Below, piece by piece: positions 43,524 to 52,798 of a stretch of 64,000 nt of DNA; the first letter of the stretch is position 1; each line of letters starts with the position of its first letter. Source of the DNA: Thiodiazotropha sp040507225. Lineage in GTDB: Bacteria > Pseudomonadota > Gammaproteobacteria > Chromatiales > Chromatiaceae. The translations under genes and the position numbers were made by a program. The notes under the pieces were generated by a model. That model searched no databases and had not been told where the DNA came from. It saw nothing but the letters and a program-made list of their open reading frames with translations. The stretch covers positions 1 through 64,000 of the forward strand of contig JBEVVG010000007.1 of NCBI GenBank assembly GCA_040507225.1, written 5' to 3'.

Positions 43524-43549
43524 AAAACCGGCCAATGTGGCCGGTTTTT
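43524..43549 (-). terminator. Hairpin terminator after dynamin-like gene
   Basis: AAAACCGGCC and GGCCGGTTTT form a 10-bp stem with a 5-nt loop, 24 bases past the stop of the dynamin-like gene. T-rich tracts follow on both sides, so it can terminate in either direction. Confidence 0.7.
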
Positions 43550-43572
43550 CCAGGCGGGGTGATATTCAACGT

Positions 43573-45558
43573 TCAGGAAGCGCTCTGGGTCACCAGGGTT
43601 GGTTTCTGCCGATGCGCCTGATGCAGCGGGCGACTGTTGCTTAGACGGTTGGCCATGTTGCGCAGGGAAGTCAGCTGGCGGGCCAGTTCCGTGTACTGCT
43701 CCTGCAATTCCAGAATGCGGTATTGCAGGGTATTGCGTGACTGGCCGATCTTCTGCAGATTGTTGAGGCGTTTTTCCATCATCTCCTTGTGATCCTTGAT
43801 CTGGATCACCAGGGGTTCCAGGGTGCTGCGCAGCCAGCCGGAAATCTCATCACCGGCCCGCTGGAAGATATCCCGGGCCCGCTTGACCAGTGCCGTGAAG
43901 AATTTCTTCACAACAAAATTCTGCTCCATCATCGCCGTGACCGGACTGTTGCGGAAGATTTCCGCTTCCTGGTGCAGCAGTTCCAATTCGACACGGTATT
44001 TGACGATTGAAAACATTTTCGGCTGCACCACCGCAAAGCCATGTTCGTTCTGGAACTTGCGGTAGATGTTACGGATCAGTTTGCGGGTCTGTTCGCTCTG
44101 GCTGACGATGTTGAACATGCTGCTGCGCATATCGTCGAACAGCCCTTTCATCGCGCTTTTCATGCCACTTGTGGTCCAGCTGCTGGTCATGGATTCACGG
44201 CATTTGTCGATTACCGCATCCAGCTTTTCGAGGTCCAGGGTGTCCGATAACAGGTCAGCCTGTTGCTTGAGCTGTTTACGGCTCAACTGGAAGGTCTCCA
44301 CGTCACGCAGGTACTGGGCCTGTTCGCTACGGGTCTTGTCCATCAGGTTGTTGATCACGTCATCGCTCTTGTCGCTCAACTCCTCGAGCTCCTCGAGCTG
44401 ATACTTGGTGTCGTTGAGTTTGCCGGAGAGGATGCTGCGGCTGTTGTCCAGCATCTGTCCCACATCGGAGCTGATGGTGTCGAGAATGATCTGTTGCTTG
44501 ATGTTCAGTACGTCCTGCCCCAGGTAGTTTTCCAACTCCAGCAAGGCACTCTTTTCCAATAGTCCGGCATCGTTCTTAATCTTTGCCAGCAAACCTTTCT
44601 GCGCCGAGATCGGAAACACCACTCTCGGTTCCACGCCGAGCATTTCCGCCGTGTTGGCCTGCTGGGCCTGGATCGCTTCGTGGATGTCGGTATGTTCGCG
44701 CAGATCGTCCCACAAGGTGTCGATCTTGTTCAGCACCACCATCAGGCCGCGTTTGCGACCGCTCTGAAAGCCCTTGATGTGATGCTGCCAGATCTCCATG
44801 TCACTGCGTGTGACACCGGTGTCGGCTCCGAGCACGAACAGTACTGCCTGGGCCGCGGGGAGCATGTTGAGGGTCAATTCGGGTTCGGTGCCCAGGGCGT
44901 TGAGGCCGGGGGTGTCGAGAATGGTCAGCCCCTTCTGCAGGAGCGGATTGGGGAAACTGATCAGGGCATGGCGCCACTTCGGGATCTCGATGATTTCCGG
45001 CGGCTGGGTCTGGTGGGGATGCAGGTCCGGGCTGTAGAGACCGAGTCGCTTGGCCTCCTCCAGAGGGACTTCCTTGGTCTGAATCACCTCGTTCAGGGCC
45101 GCCTGCATCTGTTCGACCGAACCGATCTCCAGGGGATAGTGCACCCACTGTTTCGCATCGTGGCGCAGCTGAGCGAGGGTGGTGTCCTGAAGGCGGGTTT
45201 CGATGGGCAGCAGCCGCACATAGGCCTCGTTGCGCTGGTCATCGTAAAAAATCTCAGTGGGACACATGGTGGTGCGGCCCGCATCGGATGGCAGCAGGCG
45301 GCGGCCGTAGTCGGCAAAGAACAGGGCGTTGATCAGCTCGGTCTTGCCGCGGGAAAATTCAGCGACGAAGGCGATCGTCAGCTTGTCGCTCTTGATGGTG
45401 TCCAGGGTGTGCTCGATGCGTGTTTTAACGTCATCGGAAGACATCTCGTTGTCTTCCAGCCAGGGACCATACTCATCGATCGTGTTGACGATATCCTTCT
45501 TCCACTGCTCGTACGCCTGCAGCTGTTCCTCGAATCGTACTTTTTCCATATCACTCAT
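43573..45558 (-). CDS. Dynamin-like GTPase
   Basis: A 661-aa protein of the bacterial dynamin superfamily. G1 is AEFSRGKTEL (about 65-75, first Gly replaced by Ala, as in some family members), G2 lies in the GRTTMCPTE switch, G3 is LDTPGLNALG and G4 is LNKIDTLW. The middle and C-terminal parts (about 360-655) are long helices with coiled-coil segments, the expected stalk/GED analogue. There is a short hydrophobic/amphipathic stretch but no clear TM. Such proteins remodel or protect membranes. It stands alone rather than in the tandem pairs often found for bacterial dynamins. Confidence 0.9.
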   Translation of the reverse strand: MSDMEKVRFEEQLQAYEQWKKDIVNTIDEYGPWLEDNEMSSDDVKTRIEHTLDTIKSDKLTIAFVAEFSRGKTELINALFFADYGRRLLPSDAGRTTMCPTEIFYDDQRNEAYVRLLPIETRLQDTTLAQLRHDAKQWVHYPLEIGSVEQMQAALNEVIQTKEVPLEEAKRLGLYSPDLHPHQTQPPEIIEIPKWRHALISFPNPLLQKGLTILDTPGLNALGTEPELTLNMLPAAQAVLFVLGADTGVTRSDMEIWQHHIKGFQSGRKRGLMVVLNKIDTLWDDLREHTDIHEAIQAQQANTAEMLGVEPRVVFPISAQKGLLAKIKNDAGLLEKSALLELENYLGQDVLNIKQQIILDTISSDVGQMLDNSRSILSGKLNDTKYQLEELEELSDKSDDVINNLMDKTRSEQAQYLRDVETFQLSRKQLKQQADLLSDTLDLEKLDAVIDKCRESMTSSWTTSGMKSAMKGLFDDMRSSMFNIVSQSEQTRKLIRNIYRKFQNEHGFAVVQPKMFSIVKYRVELELLHQEAEIFRNSPVTAMMEQNFVVKKFFTALVKRARDIFQRAGDEISGWLRSTLEPLVIQIKDHKEMMEKRLNNLQKIGQSRNTLQYRILELQEQYTELARQLTSLRNMANRLSNSRPLHQAHRQKPTLVTQSAS

Positions 45559-45684
45559 GCACTTGCCCCATTCATGCCGCGTCTCCGTCAGGCACGGTCG
45601 CTCCCCGGCCGGCGTCTGGCGGAATCATACTTAAGGAGGAATGAGGTTACTAGAGCGGCAAACCGCTGCACTTGAACCCCGGTC

Positions 45685-45969
45685 TCACTTCCCAACAGGT
45701 ATCGGCAACCGGGAGGGAGACTTTAGTCTCAGGCACTTGCTGCGGGAGCTCTGACCTGACACCAGGGTGATGCGGGAACGGGGCAGGCCAAAGCTGGCCG
45801 AGAGAAATTTCACCAGGTGTTTGTTGGCCTCGCCGTCCACCGGGGGCGCGGTGAGGGTTACCTTGTATTGATCCTCTCCGTAGGGACCGACGAAACGGTC
45901 CCGGGCCGCTTTAGGCTGGACTCGCAGGCGCAGGGTCAGTTCATCGTCATTCCAGCTGAACCAGTTCAA
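45685..45969 (-). CDS. yggU: DUF167/YggU family protein
   Basis: A 94-aa protein starting LNWFSWNDDELTLRLRV and carrying QPKAARDRFVG, TAPPVDGEANKHLVKFLSASFG and SGQSSRSK, all DUF167 signatures. The start is a TTG that overlaps the yggT stop (TTGA). A longer frame merging this with antisense-frame yggT sequence is not a real fusion. It is last gene of the yggS-proC-yggT-yggU cluster; function unknown. Confidence 0.88.
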   Translation of the reverse strand: MNWFSWNDDELTLRLRVQPKAARDRFVGPYGEDQYKVTLTAPPVDGEANKHLVKFLSASFGLPRSRITLVSGQSSRSKCLRLKSPSRLPIPVGK

Positions 45970-46544
45970 TGGAACGGGCTGCCGGTGAGCTGGAGCAAGG
46001 GGGGCATGAGCAGCATTTTCAGCAGGATCAGGCCGATGATCACCAGCATCGGCGAGAGGTCCAGTCCCCCCATGGGTGGCAGCAGCTTCTGCGCCGGACG
46101 CAGCACCGGGGCGGTAATGCTGTAGAGCAGGGCAGAGGCGGGATTGTAGCTGCCCGGATTGATCCAGCTGAGGATTGCCTGAATCACCACGCTGAAGAGG
46201 AAGATGTTGATCACCAGTTCGATCAGTTCCGGGATCGCCCAGATGAAAGGAGCCAGAAGGTTCACCGGATGACCCAGAATGGCGATCACCAGAAACACCT
46301 CCAGGGTTTTGATCAGCCAAGCCAGGAGCAGGGATGAGATGTCGACGCCGCCGAGTCCGGGGACCACCCGGCGCAGGATTCGCAGCGGTGGGTTGGTGAT
46401 CTTGACCAGGAACTGGGAGATCGGGTTGTAAAAGTCGGCGCGCACGATCTGCAGCAGGAAACGCAGCAGGATCGCCAGCACATACAGCCCAAACAGGGTC
46501 TGGACCAGGAATACCAGGGGATTGGTCAGGTAGGTGCTGTCCAT
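45966..46544 (-). CDS. yggT: YggT family membrane protein
   Basis: A 192-aa protein made of two YGGT repeats (about 10-85 and 100-180), each with paired helices and the ILRRVVPGLGGVDISSLLLA / VLRPAQKLLPPMGGLDLSPMLV pattern. Family members are implicated in osmotic or cell-division phenotypes. It begins two bases after the proC stop and runs into yggU. Confidence 0.93.
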   Translation of the reverse strand: MDSTYLTNPLVFLVQTLFGLYVLAILLRFLLQIVRADFYNPISQFLVKITNPPLRILRRVVPGLGGVDISSLLLAWLIKTLEVFLVIAILGHPVNLLAPFIWAIPELIELVINIFLFSVVIQAILSWINPGSYNPASALLYSITAPVLRPAQKLLPPMGGLDLSPMLVIIGLILLKMLLMPPLLQLTGSPFH

Positions 46545-46546
46545 GT

Positions 46547-47374
46547 TCAGCCCTGTCCCAGAATATCGGACAATTCCCGGGATCGCGCCTGGGCGCCCTC
46601 CAGGGCCTTTTGAAACAGGCTGCGCAACTGCCCCTCTTCTAGAATTCCCAGGGCGCGTTCGGTCGTGCCTCCGGGAGAGGTAACCTTCTGCCTCAGGGTG
46701 GCGGGTGAATCACTGCTCTCCATGGCCATGCGAGAGGCGCCCAGGGCGGTTTGCAGGGTCAGCAGGCGTGCGGTCTCCGGGCTCAGCCCCAGCTTGATGG
46801 CAGCCTCCTCCATGGCTTCCATGACGAGAAAGAAATAGGCCGGGCCACTGCCTGAAACTGCGGTGACGGCATCGATCAGGGACTCTTCCTCCACCCAGCG
46901 GGTAAGCCCGACGGCCCGTAAAATACTCTCGGCCTTGCTGCGCTGTTCCTCACTGACCGTGGCGGAGGCAAACAGCCCCGAGGCGCCGGATTGGATCATC
47001 GCAGGGGTGTTCGGCATGCTGCGCACCAGGGCGAGCTCATCGCCCAGCCACTGGCTCAGGGTGGCCAGGCGTATTCCCGCGGCAATGGAGATGATCAGCG
47101 GGTTCTGCTGATGCACCGCTTCCGCGATTTCACGGCAAACGGCCTCCAGCACCTGGGGTTTGACCGCCAGTACCAGGATCCCGGCGCCGACGATGGCCTT
47201 GCGGTTGTCCGATTGCGCGTGTATCCCGTAACTGGCCGCCAACTGGCTCAGCTTTTCACCATCCGGATCGCTGACCGTGATGCGTTCACGGTCATAGCCA
47301 TCGGCGATCAGGCCAGCCACCAGGCTGGTGGCCATATTGCCGCCGCCCAGGAATGTAATGTTCGTATCGCTCAT
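46547..47374 (-). CDS. proC: Pyrroline-5-carboxylate reductase
   Basis: A 275-aa NAD(P)H-dependent enzyme for the last step of proline synthesis. It has an N-terminal Rossmann ITFLGGGNMATSLVAGL and the family signatures LVRSMPNTPAMIQSGASGL, TAVSGSGPAYFFLVMEAM and SPGGTTERAL. It sits between yggS and yggT as in Pseudomonas. Confidence 0.96.
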   Translation of the reverse strand: MSDTNITFLGGGNMATSLVAGLIADGYDRERITVSDPDGEKLSQLAASYGIHAQSDNRKAIVGAGILVLAVKPQVLEAVCREIAEAVHQQNPLIISIAAGIRLATLSQWLGDELALVRSMPNTPAMIQSGASGLFASATVSEEQRSKAESILRAVGLTRWVEEESLIDAVTAVSGSGPAYFFLVMEAMEEAAIKLGLSPETARLLTLQTALGASRMAMESSDSPATLRQKVTSPGGTTERALGILEEGQLRSLFQKALEGAQARSRELSDILGQG

Positions 47375-47398
47375 GCGGTTTCTGATGTCATGGTTGCT

Positions 47399-48121
47399 TC
47401 AGGTTACCTGATTATACTGTCGTGGGCCGAAGATTGCGGTACCAATGCGCAGGATGCCCGCACCTTCGCAGACCGCGGCCTCGAGATCGTCGGACATGCC
47501 CATGGAGAGGGTCTCCAGGGGCAGCTCCGGGGTGCGGAGACGATCTCTCAACTCCCGCAATTGACGAAACGGCCGACGCGGGTCGTCACCGGGCTGGAGC
47601 GGCGCCGGGATGGTCATCAAGCCGCGAACCCTGAGGTTTTCCAGTGCCTGATAGGCCGGCAGAAGCTCCTGTAGCTGTTCCGGTTCATGACCGCCCTTAC
47701 TCGCTTCACCGCTGGTATTGACCTGCAGACAAATGTTAAGCGGCTGCCGGTCGGCAGGGCGTTGCTCGCTCAGCCGGGTCGCATGCTTGAGACTCGCGAC
47801 ACTGTGTACCCAATCGAAATGTTCCGCAATCGGCCGGGTTTTGTTGCTCTGGATTCGACCGATGAAATGCCAGGAGAGTTTCAGCGTACGCAGCTGGGTG
47901 ATCTTGTCCAGGGCCTCCTGGAGGTAGTTTTCACCGAACCGGGTCTGACCCAGCCCGGCCAGGGCGCGAATTTCATCCGCGCTGCGGGTCTTGCTGACGG
48001 CGAGAAGCGCCACCTCCCCGCTGTCGCGATGACAGGTCCGTTCGGCGTCACGAATACGTTGTAGGACCCCCTGATAACGATCAATCAGGTCAGAATCGTT
48101 GCAAGCTTGGCTGTTTGTCAC
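47399..48121 (-). CDS. yggS: PLP homeostasis protein (YggS/PLPBP)
   Basis: A 240-aa PLP-binding protein with the alanine-racemase-like barrel: AVSKTRSADEI (PLP lysine), FGENYLQEALDK, WHFIGRIQSNK, CLQVNTSGEASKGG, LSMGMSDDLEAAV and RIGTAIFG. It buffers pyridoxal phosphate in the cell. It leads into proC by a 24-base gap and is divergent from pilT. Confidence 0.95.
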   Translation of the reverse strand: MTNSQACNDSDLIDRYQGVLQRIRDAERTCHRDSGEVALLAVSKTRSADEIRALAGLGQTRFGENYLQEALDKITQLRTLKLSWHFIGRIQSNKTRPIAEHFDWVHSVASLKHATRLSEQRPADRQPLNICLQVNTSGEASKGGHEPEQLQELLPAYQALENLRVRGLMTIPAPLQPGDDPRRPFRQLRELRDRLRTPELPLETLSMGMSDDLEAAVCEGAGILRIGTAIFGPRQYNQVT

Positions 48122-48485
48122 GTCGTTCTGGTGCGGTTTGGTGATGCAGAGCGGCTTTTTGGCGCGGCTCGTAGTATATTATTTTCTTACGTAAGGACAG
48201 GCAGTTGCCATTTCAAGCAACGGATCGGGAAGTGGAGTATCCGTGCGACGGTTTCCGCTTCATTCTGTCACCGACGGGTTGTGTGAGCAGCTATGATATT
48301 CCAGGACAGACCGGGAACACCACTCTGCGGTTTGTCATGCCTGGCTCAGGCCCTAAACTTATTGGTTGGGGCGTCGATACAGAAACAGGCCCTGCGGGCT
48401 GATAAAACAGACAACACCGTAAGCGCGCCATGCCGCGCCAGGATCCTTTCAGGGCATAGACTGCCCGCTGAAATTGGGGGAATGA
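48122..48485. promoter_or_regulatory. Divergent yggS / pilT upstream region
   Basis: A 364-base gap. An AT-rich run (GTAGTATATTATTTTCTTAC) with TATATT and TATTAT hexamers and a CTTACGTAAG palindrome (48186-48195) probably holds a promoter. No gene is seen. A GGGGG ribosome site just before 48486 sets the pilT start. Confidence 0.45.
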
Positions 48486-49520
48486 ATGGATATCGCTGAA
48501 CTCTTGGCTTTCAGTGTCAAACACAACGCATCCGACCTGCATCTGTCAGCCGGCCTACCACCGATGATTCGTGTGGACGGTGACATACGCCGCATCAATG
48601 TGCCTGCCCTTGAACACAAAGTGGTTCATGCGCTGGTGTATGACATCATGAACGACAAGCAGCGTAAGGATTTTGAAGAGTTCCTGGAAAACGACTTTTC
48701 CTTCGAGATTCCCGGGCTCGCGCGTTTTCGTGTCAACGCATTCAACCAGGCCCGTGGCGCCTCGGCGGTTTTTCGCACCATCCCCTCCAAGGTGTTGACC
48801 CTGGATGACCTGGGGTGTCCCCCGATATTCAAGGAAATCGTGGATGTTCCCCGGGGACTGGTGCTGGTCACCGGCCCGACGGGCTCGGGTAAGTCGACCA
48901 CGCTTGCCGCGATGATGGACTACAAAAATGACAATGACTACTCCCACATCCTGACCATTGAAGACCCCATCGAATTCGTTCACAGCAGTAAAAAATGCCT
49001 GATCAACCAGCGTGAGGTGCACCGGGATACCCTGGGCTTCGCTGAAGCGCTGCGATCGGCCCTGCGTGAAGACCCGGACATCATCCTGGTGGGCGAGTTG
49101 CGTGACCTGGAAACCATCCGTCTCGCCCTCACCGCCGCGGAAACCGGACATCTGGTGTTCGGCACCCTGCACACCAGTTCAGCCGCCAAGACCATCGACC
49201 GCATCATCGATGTGTTCCCGGCAGGTGAAAAATCGATGGTTCGGTCCATGCTTTCGGAATCCCTGCGCGCGGTCATCGCCCAGACCCTGCTGAAGAAGAT
49301 TGGCGGTGGGCGTATCGCAGGATGGGAGATCATGATCGGCACACCGGCCATCCGCAACCTGATTCGCGAAGACAAGGTGGCGCAGATGTATTCGGCGATA
49401 CAGACGGGTCAGGCCGCCGGTATGACGACCATGGATCAGGCGCTCAAAGAACTGGTGCAACGCGGCGTGGTCAGTCGACTCGACGCCAAGGCCAAGGCAC
49501 AGAACAAGGACCAGTTCTGA
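48486..49520 (+). CDS. pilT: Type IV pilus retraction ATPase PilT
   Basis: A 344-aa hexameric ATPase that powers pilus retraction and twitching. It has an N-terminal PAS-like domain, Walker A GPTGSGKST (about 130-138), the Asp box ILTIEDPIEF, Walker B DPDIILVGELRD, the His box TGHLVFGTLHT and the PilT-specific C-terminal AIRNLIRE. It is followed by pilU after 110 bases, the standard pair. Confidence 0.97.
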   Translation: MDIAELLAFSVKHNASDLHLSAGLPPMIRVDGDIRRINVPALEHKVVHALVYDIMNDKQRKDFEEFLENDFSFEIPGLARFRVNAFNQARGASAVFRTIPSKVLTLDDLGCPPIFKEIVDVPRGLVLVTGPTGSGKSTTLAAMMDYKNDNDYSHILTIEDPIEFVHSSKKCLINQREVHRDTLGFAEALRSALREDPDIILVGELRDLETIRLALTAAETGHLVFGTLHTSSAAKTIDRIIDVFPAGEKSMVRSMLSESLRAVIAQTLLKKIGGGRIAGWEIMIGTPAIRNLIREDKVAQMYSAIQTGQAAGMTTMDQALKELVQRGVVSRLDAKAKAQNKDQF

Positions 49521-49630
49521 TCCGCGGATATCAGGAAGACAGGACGCACTGCCGCCTACCCGCCGTAGTGTGGAGCGGATGCTTGGATTTTGCAGGCCGT
49601 TGCCTGCGACAGTATTGAGAGGAAACGCGA

Positions 49631-50755
49631 ATGGAGCTGAATTCACTCCTGTCCATGATGGTCAAGAACAAGGCCTCGGATCTGTTTATCACGGCAGGCC
49701 GTGAACCGTCGATCAAGGTCAACGGCAAGATCCACGCGGTCAATAAGAACCCACTTACCGCCCAACAGACCAAATCCCTGTGCTACAGCATCATGACCGA
49801 TGCGCAGCAGCGTGAGTTCGACGAGACCAAGGAGTGTAACTTTGCCATCAGCGCCAAGCGGATCGGGCGATTCCGTGTCAGCGCATTCATCCAGCGGGAT
49901 GCGGTGGGGATGGTTCTGCGGCGCATTGAAACCAACATCCCCACCCTGGATTCCCTCTACCTGCCGCCGATCATTCAAGACCTCTCCATGGCCAAGCGCG
50001 GACTGGTGATCTTCGTCGGCGCCACCGGTACCGGTAAGTCGACCTCCCTGGCCGCGATGATCGGATATCGCAATAACCACGGAGATGGACACATCATCAG
50101 TATCGAGGACCCCATCGAATACATGCACGACCACAATCGCTGCATCATCACCCAGCGCGAAGTGGGCATAGATACCGAATCCTATCCCATCGCCCTGAAG
50201 AACACCCTGCGCCAGGCGCCGGATGTGATCCTGATTGGCGAGATCCGCACCCGCGAAACCATGGAGCACGCGATCACCTTCGCCGAGACCGGGCATCTTT
50301 GTCTGTCCACCCTTCACGCCAACAACGCCAATCAGGCCCTGGACCGCGTCATTCACTTCTTTCCCGAGGAGTATCGGGAGCAGATTCTCATGGACCTGTC
50401 TCTCAACCTCAAGGCGGTCATCGCCCAGCAACTGATACCCAAGTCCGATGGCAGCGGACGGCGAGCCGCGATCGAGGTGATGCTCAACAGTCCCCTGGCG
50501 GCGGAGATGATCCGCAAGGGCGAGGTGCACAAGCTCAAGGATCTGATGAAGCGTTCTACGGAAATGGGCATGATCACCTTCGATCAGCACCTGTATCAGC
50601 TCTACGAGGAAGGGGTGATCAGTTACGAAAACGCCCTGGCATACGCGGACTCCGCCAACGATGTGCGGCTGATGATCAAACTGGGCGCGAACCGGACCCA
50701 GGATTCCCTGGTCGACGGATTGGACGGAATTACCCTGATGGACGGGAAGAACTGA
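49631..50755 (+). CDS. pilU: Type IV pilus retraction ATPase PilU
   Basis: A 374-aa PilT paralogue that aids retraction under load. Walker A is GATGTGKST, the Asp box IISIEDPIEYM, Walker B PDVILIGEIRT, and the His box TGHLCLSTLHANNA. It is longer than PilT at the C-terminus, as expected. GAGAGGAAA precedes its ATG. It converges on an unknown gene across a 184-base gap. Confidence 0.96.
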   Translation: MELNSLLSMMVKNKASDLFITAGREPSIKVNGKIHAVNKNPLTAQQTKSLCYSIMTDAQQREFDETKECNFAISAKRIGRFRVSAFIQRDAVGMVLRRIETNIPTLDSLYLPPIIQDLSMAKRGLVIFVGATGTGKSTSLAAMIGYRNNHGDGHIISIEDPIEYMHDHNRCIITQREVGIDTESYPIALKNTLRQAPDVILIGEIRTRETMEHAITFAETGHLCLSTLHANNANQALDRVIHFFPEEYREQILMDLSLNLKAVIAQQLIPKSDGSGRRAAIEVMLNSPLAAEMIRKGEVHKLKDLMKRSTEMGMITFDQHLYQLYEEGVISYENALAYADSANDVRLMIKLGANRTQDSLVDGLDGITLMDGKN

Positions 50756-50915
50756 GCGGCGCTCAAGCGAACCGGCCGAGCGGCTCAGACGGCCTATTGG
50801 ACCGGCTCGGGTTGAACGGCGGTTGTGAAGTCATGACCCGCCCCGATCGCCCGGCAAACCAGGTGCCCGGGCTGAAACGCTCAGCGCGACGGAATTTGCA
50901 CGATTCGCAACGCCA

Positions 50916-50933
50916 GGGCCTGCTGCCAGGCCC
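50916..50933. terminator. Hairpin between pilU and the downstream convergent gene
   Basis: GGGCCTG-CTGC-CAGGCCC is a perfect 7-bp stem with a 4-nt loop, followed by CGGGTTT. It is weak as an intrinsic terminator (few Ts) but lies in the right convergent gap. Confidence 0.4.
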
Positions 50934-50939
50934 CGGGTT

Positions 50940-51392
50940 TCAGGTTAAGGCGGCCTCGGTCAGCTTGTACTGATTTTCCGCTTCATTGGCGACGCCGCCT
51001 TCGTCTTTCTGAATCATCTCGCAATTCTTCGCCATGCGCGCCTGCATCGCGGTCTTCCAAACCGCTTTGGCGTCTTGAGGGTCATCCGATGAGAGTGAAG
51101 CCGCTGCGGCGGCGGCCACGAAATGTTCGGCCTGGGCGCCCCAGTCCGCATCCTGACCACAGGCGGTGTAGGTCTGAGTGGCGAAAGCCTTGACCGCCTT
51201 GTAGGCATCCTCGGTCTCTTGAGCGGACAGTGAGGTATCCGATGCGGCCTTGATGGCGCGGACGATTCTCGGGTCGGAGCTCAGATGCGCCACGCTGGCG
51301 ACAAACTGACCGGCCAGTGCTCTCTGTTGTTGCGGGTCCAACTGATTGATCGCGTCGCGAAAACTCTGATCGTTGGTGATACGGCTTGGCAT
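50940..51392 (-). CDS. Unrecognised small soluble protein
   Basis: A 150-aa protein I do not recognise. It has no signal peptide or membrane helix, is rich in Ala, Asp and Gln, and looks all-helical. It has two cysteines (ACGQDADWG and KNCEMIQKDEG). A strong AGGAGG seven bases before the ATG supports real translation. It stands alone between pilU and the ankyrin gene. Confidence 0.75.
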   Translation of the reverse strand: MPSRITNDQSFRDAINQLDPQQQRALAGQFVASVAHLSSDPRIVRAIKAASDTSLSAQETEDAYKAVKAFATQTYTACGQDADWGAQAEHFVAAAAAASLSSDDPQDAKAVWKTAMQARMAKNCEMIQKDEGGVANEAENQYKLTEAALT

Positions 51393-51584
51393 GTGTTACC
51401 TCCTGGCGGAAGTCGGGGAACAGGCCCGTGAGGTGTCTCGCTGTGGACAGACCCGGGGGAAACCCCCTGACCGCCTTGTCCTGTCCGCTGACGCGCCACG
51501 CCACGGCCTCATCTGTTCATCATAGTTTCAGTGTGTTTTTTTTCTGATGATCCAGATCATTATAGATGGATTGAGTCGAACGCA

Positions 51585-51605
51585 ACGCCCGCGTCATGCG
51601 GGCGT
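51585..51605 (-). terminator. Hairpin 3' of the ankyrin lipoprotein gene
   Basis: ACGCCCGC and GCGGGCGT form a perfect 8-bp stem with a GTCAT loop, 10 bases past the ankyrin-gene stop. On the minus strand it is followed by TGCGTTC, a poor U-tract. Confidence 0.45.
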
Positions 51606-51615
51606 CACGGAGCGC

Positions 51616-52176
51616 TCAACCGGCGGAGTTCAACAGGGCAGTAATCTCAGGATATTGGGTCTTTTCAGCCCAGTCCAGGGCGGTGAGGCCATCGAAATCC
51701 CGAATCTCAGGATTGGGATGGTGCTTGAGCAGCGCCTGAACCGCATCGGTATGTCCAAGCTTTGCCGCCCAGATCAGGGCGGTCCAGCCGCCTGTGACCT
51801 CGACCTGATCGATCTTTGCCCCGTGAGTCAGCAGCAGTTCGACGATGTCCGCATGATTGTTCGAGGCCGCCAGCATCAGCGCTGAATAACCGCCTTTGTC
51901 CAGTTGATTCACCTCGGCGCCTGCTTCGATCAGGCGTTCGGCCGCTTCATAGTGGCCATTCAGAGCAGCCTTCATCAAGGGAGTCCAGAGACAGGCATCC
52001 ATGACATCGACGGGACTGTTTTCATCGAGCAGTTTGCGGATGGCGGGAAGATCTCCGCTTTCGGCCGCCGTCAGCAGGGGCGGGGAGAAGCTGTCGTCCA
52101 TCGACTGATCATCGGCGGAATCCGAACAGGCGCCAAGCAGGATGAGCAGTAACGGAAGGAGGTATAGGAATTTCAT
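51616..52176 (-). CDS. Ankyrin-repeat lipoprotein
   Basis: A 186-aa protein with a lipoprotein signal (LILLGAC, Cys17), a Ser/Asp linker and four to five ankyrin repeats (about 35-180; WTPLMKAALNGHYEAAERLIEAGAEVNQ, YSALMLAASNNHADIVELLLTHGA and WTALIWAAKLGHTDAVQALL units). It should be anchored in the envelope and bind partner proteins. It is preceded by tRNA-Thr and the DUF1820 gene. Confidence 0.9.
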   Translation of the reverse strand: MKFLYLLPLLLILLGACSDSADDQSMDDSFSPPLLTAAESGDLPAIRKLLDENSPVDVMDACLWTPLMKAALNGHYEAAERLIEAGAEVNQLDKGGYSALMLAASNNHADIVELLLTHGAKIDQVEVTGGWTALIWAAKLGHTDAVQALLKHHPNPEIRDFDGLTALDWAEKTQYPEITALLNSAG

Positions 52177-52244
52177 GTGTGGGGCTCGCTATGTGATCCC
52201 ACCATTCTCGACACCCGAAACAATCTCTCAATGCGGAAACGCAA

Positions 52245-52583
52245 TCACTCCTTGTCCGGGGTGTGCCTGGGCCCCAGGAAGTGGTTGGGAAAAGGGGTGA
52301 TGTTGGATTCCGAATCGATTTCGATGATTTTGCCGGGACCGTGATCCTGCTTCTCCACCTCATCGATACGAATCACCGCATGGATGGGAATGCGCGTGCG
52401 CTGAACACCGGAAAATTCCTCTTTCAGCTTTTCCGCGGACGGGTCGACCACCAGGGAACTGGTTTCCTGAAATATCAGGTCCTCGACCTCCACGAATCCA
52501 TACAGTTCTCCCTGACGAACCGTGCGCGCAAAGATTTCGTAGACCTTTCCCTGATTCAGAAAAACGATTTTGAACAAGCGCAT
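52245..52583 (-). CDS. DUF1820 family protein
   Basis: A 112-aa soluble protein matching DUF1820: MRLFKIVFLNQGKVYEIFAR, YGFVEVEDLIF and RTRIPIHAVIRIDEVEK. The family is gammaproteobacterial, function unknown. It starts 29 bases downstream of tRNA-Thr, so readthrough from the tRNA promoter could transcribe it. Confidence 0.9.
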   Translation of the reverse strand: MRLFKIVFLNQGKVYEIFARTVRQGELYGFVEVEDLIFQETSSLVVDPSAEKLKEEFSGVQRTRIPIHAVIRIDEVEKQDHGPGKIIEIDSESNITPFPNHFLGPRHTPDKE

Positions 52584-52612
52584 GGTGACGGGTGTGATGA
52601 TCCGGGGCGGAT

Positions 52613-52688
<76 letters not shown>

Positions 52689-52700
52689 TGGAAGCCGGCC

Positions 52701-52730
52701 ATTATAGACGCGGCCCGTTACCCGGGTCCA
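52701..52730 (-). promoter_or_regulatory. Sigma-70 promoter for tRNA-Thr
   Basis: On the minus strand a perfect TATAAT (52701-52706) is preceded at 18 bases by TGGACC (52725-52730; 4 of 6). A GC-rich GGCCGGC discriminator follows, as is usual for growth-rate-controlled tRNA promoters. Confidence 0.7.
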
Positions 52731-52798
52731 TACCCTGGAAAATGTCTGAGAGGGCGTTTCATGTGGGTTGGGTAAGCCCTTCGTCGACTCACCGGGGA

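Noticed and set aside
45685..46320. A 211-codon frame appearing to fuse a Pro/Arg-rich region with DUF167
   Set aside because: The first 117 residues are an out-of-frame reading of yggT; the true DUF167 gene begins at a TTG overlapping the yggT stop.
51541..51570. GATC-rich stretch (TGATGATCCAGATCAT) considered as an FNR or CRP site
   Set aside because: It lacks the TTGAT-N4-ATCAA and TGTGA-N6-TCACA patterns.
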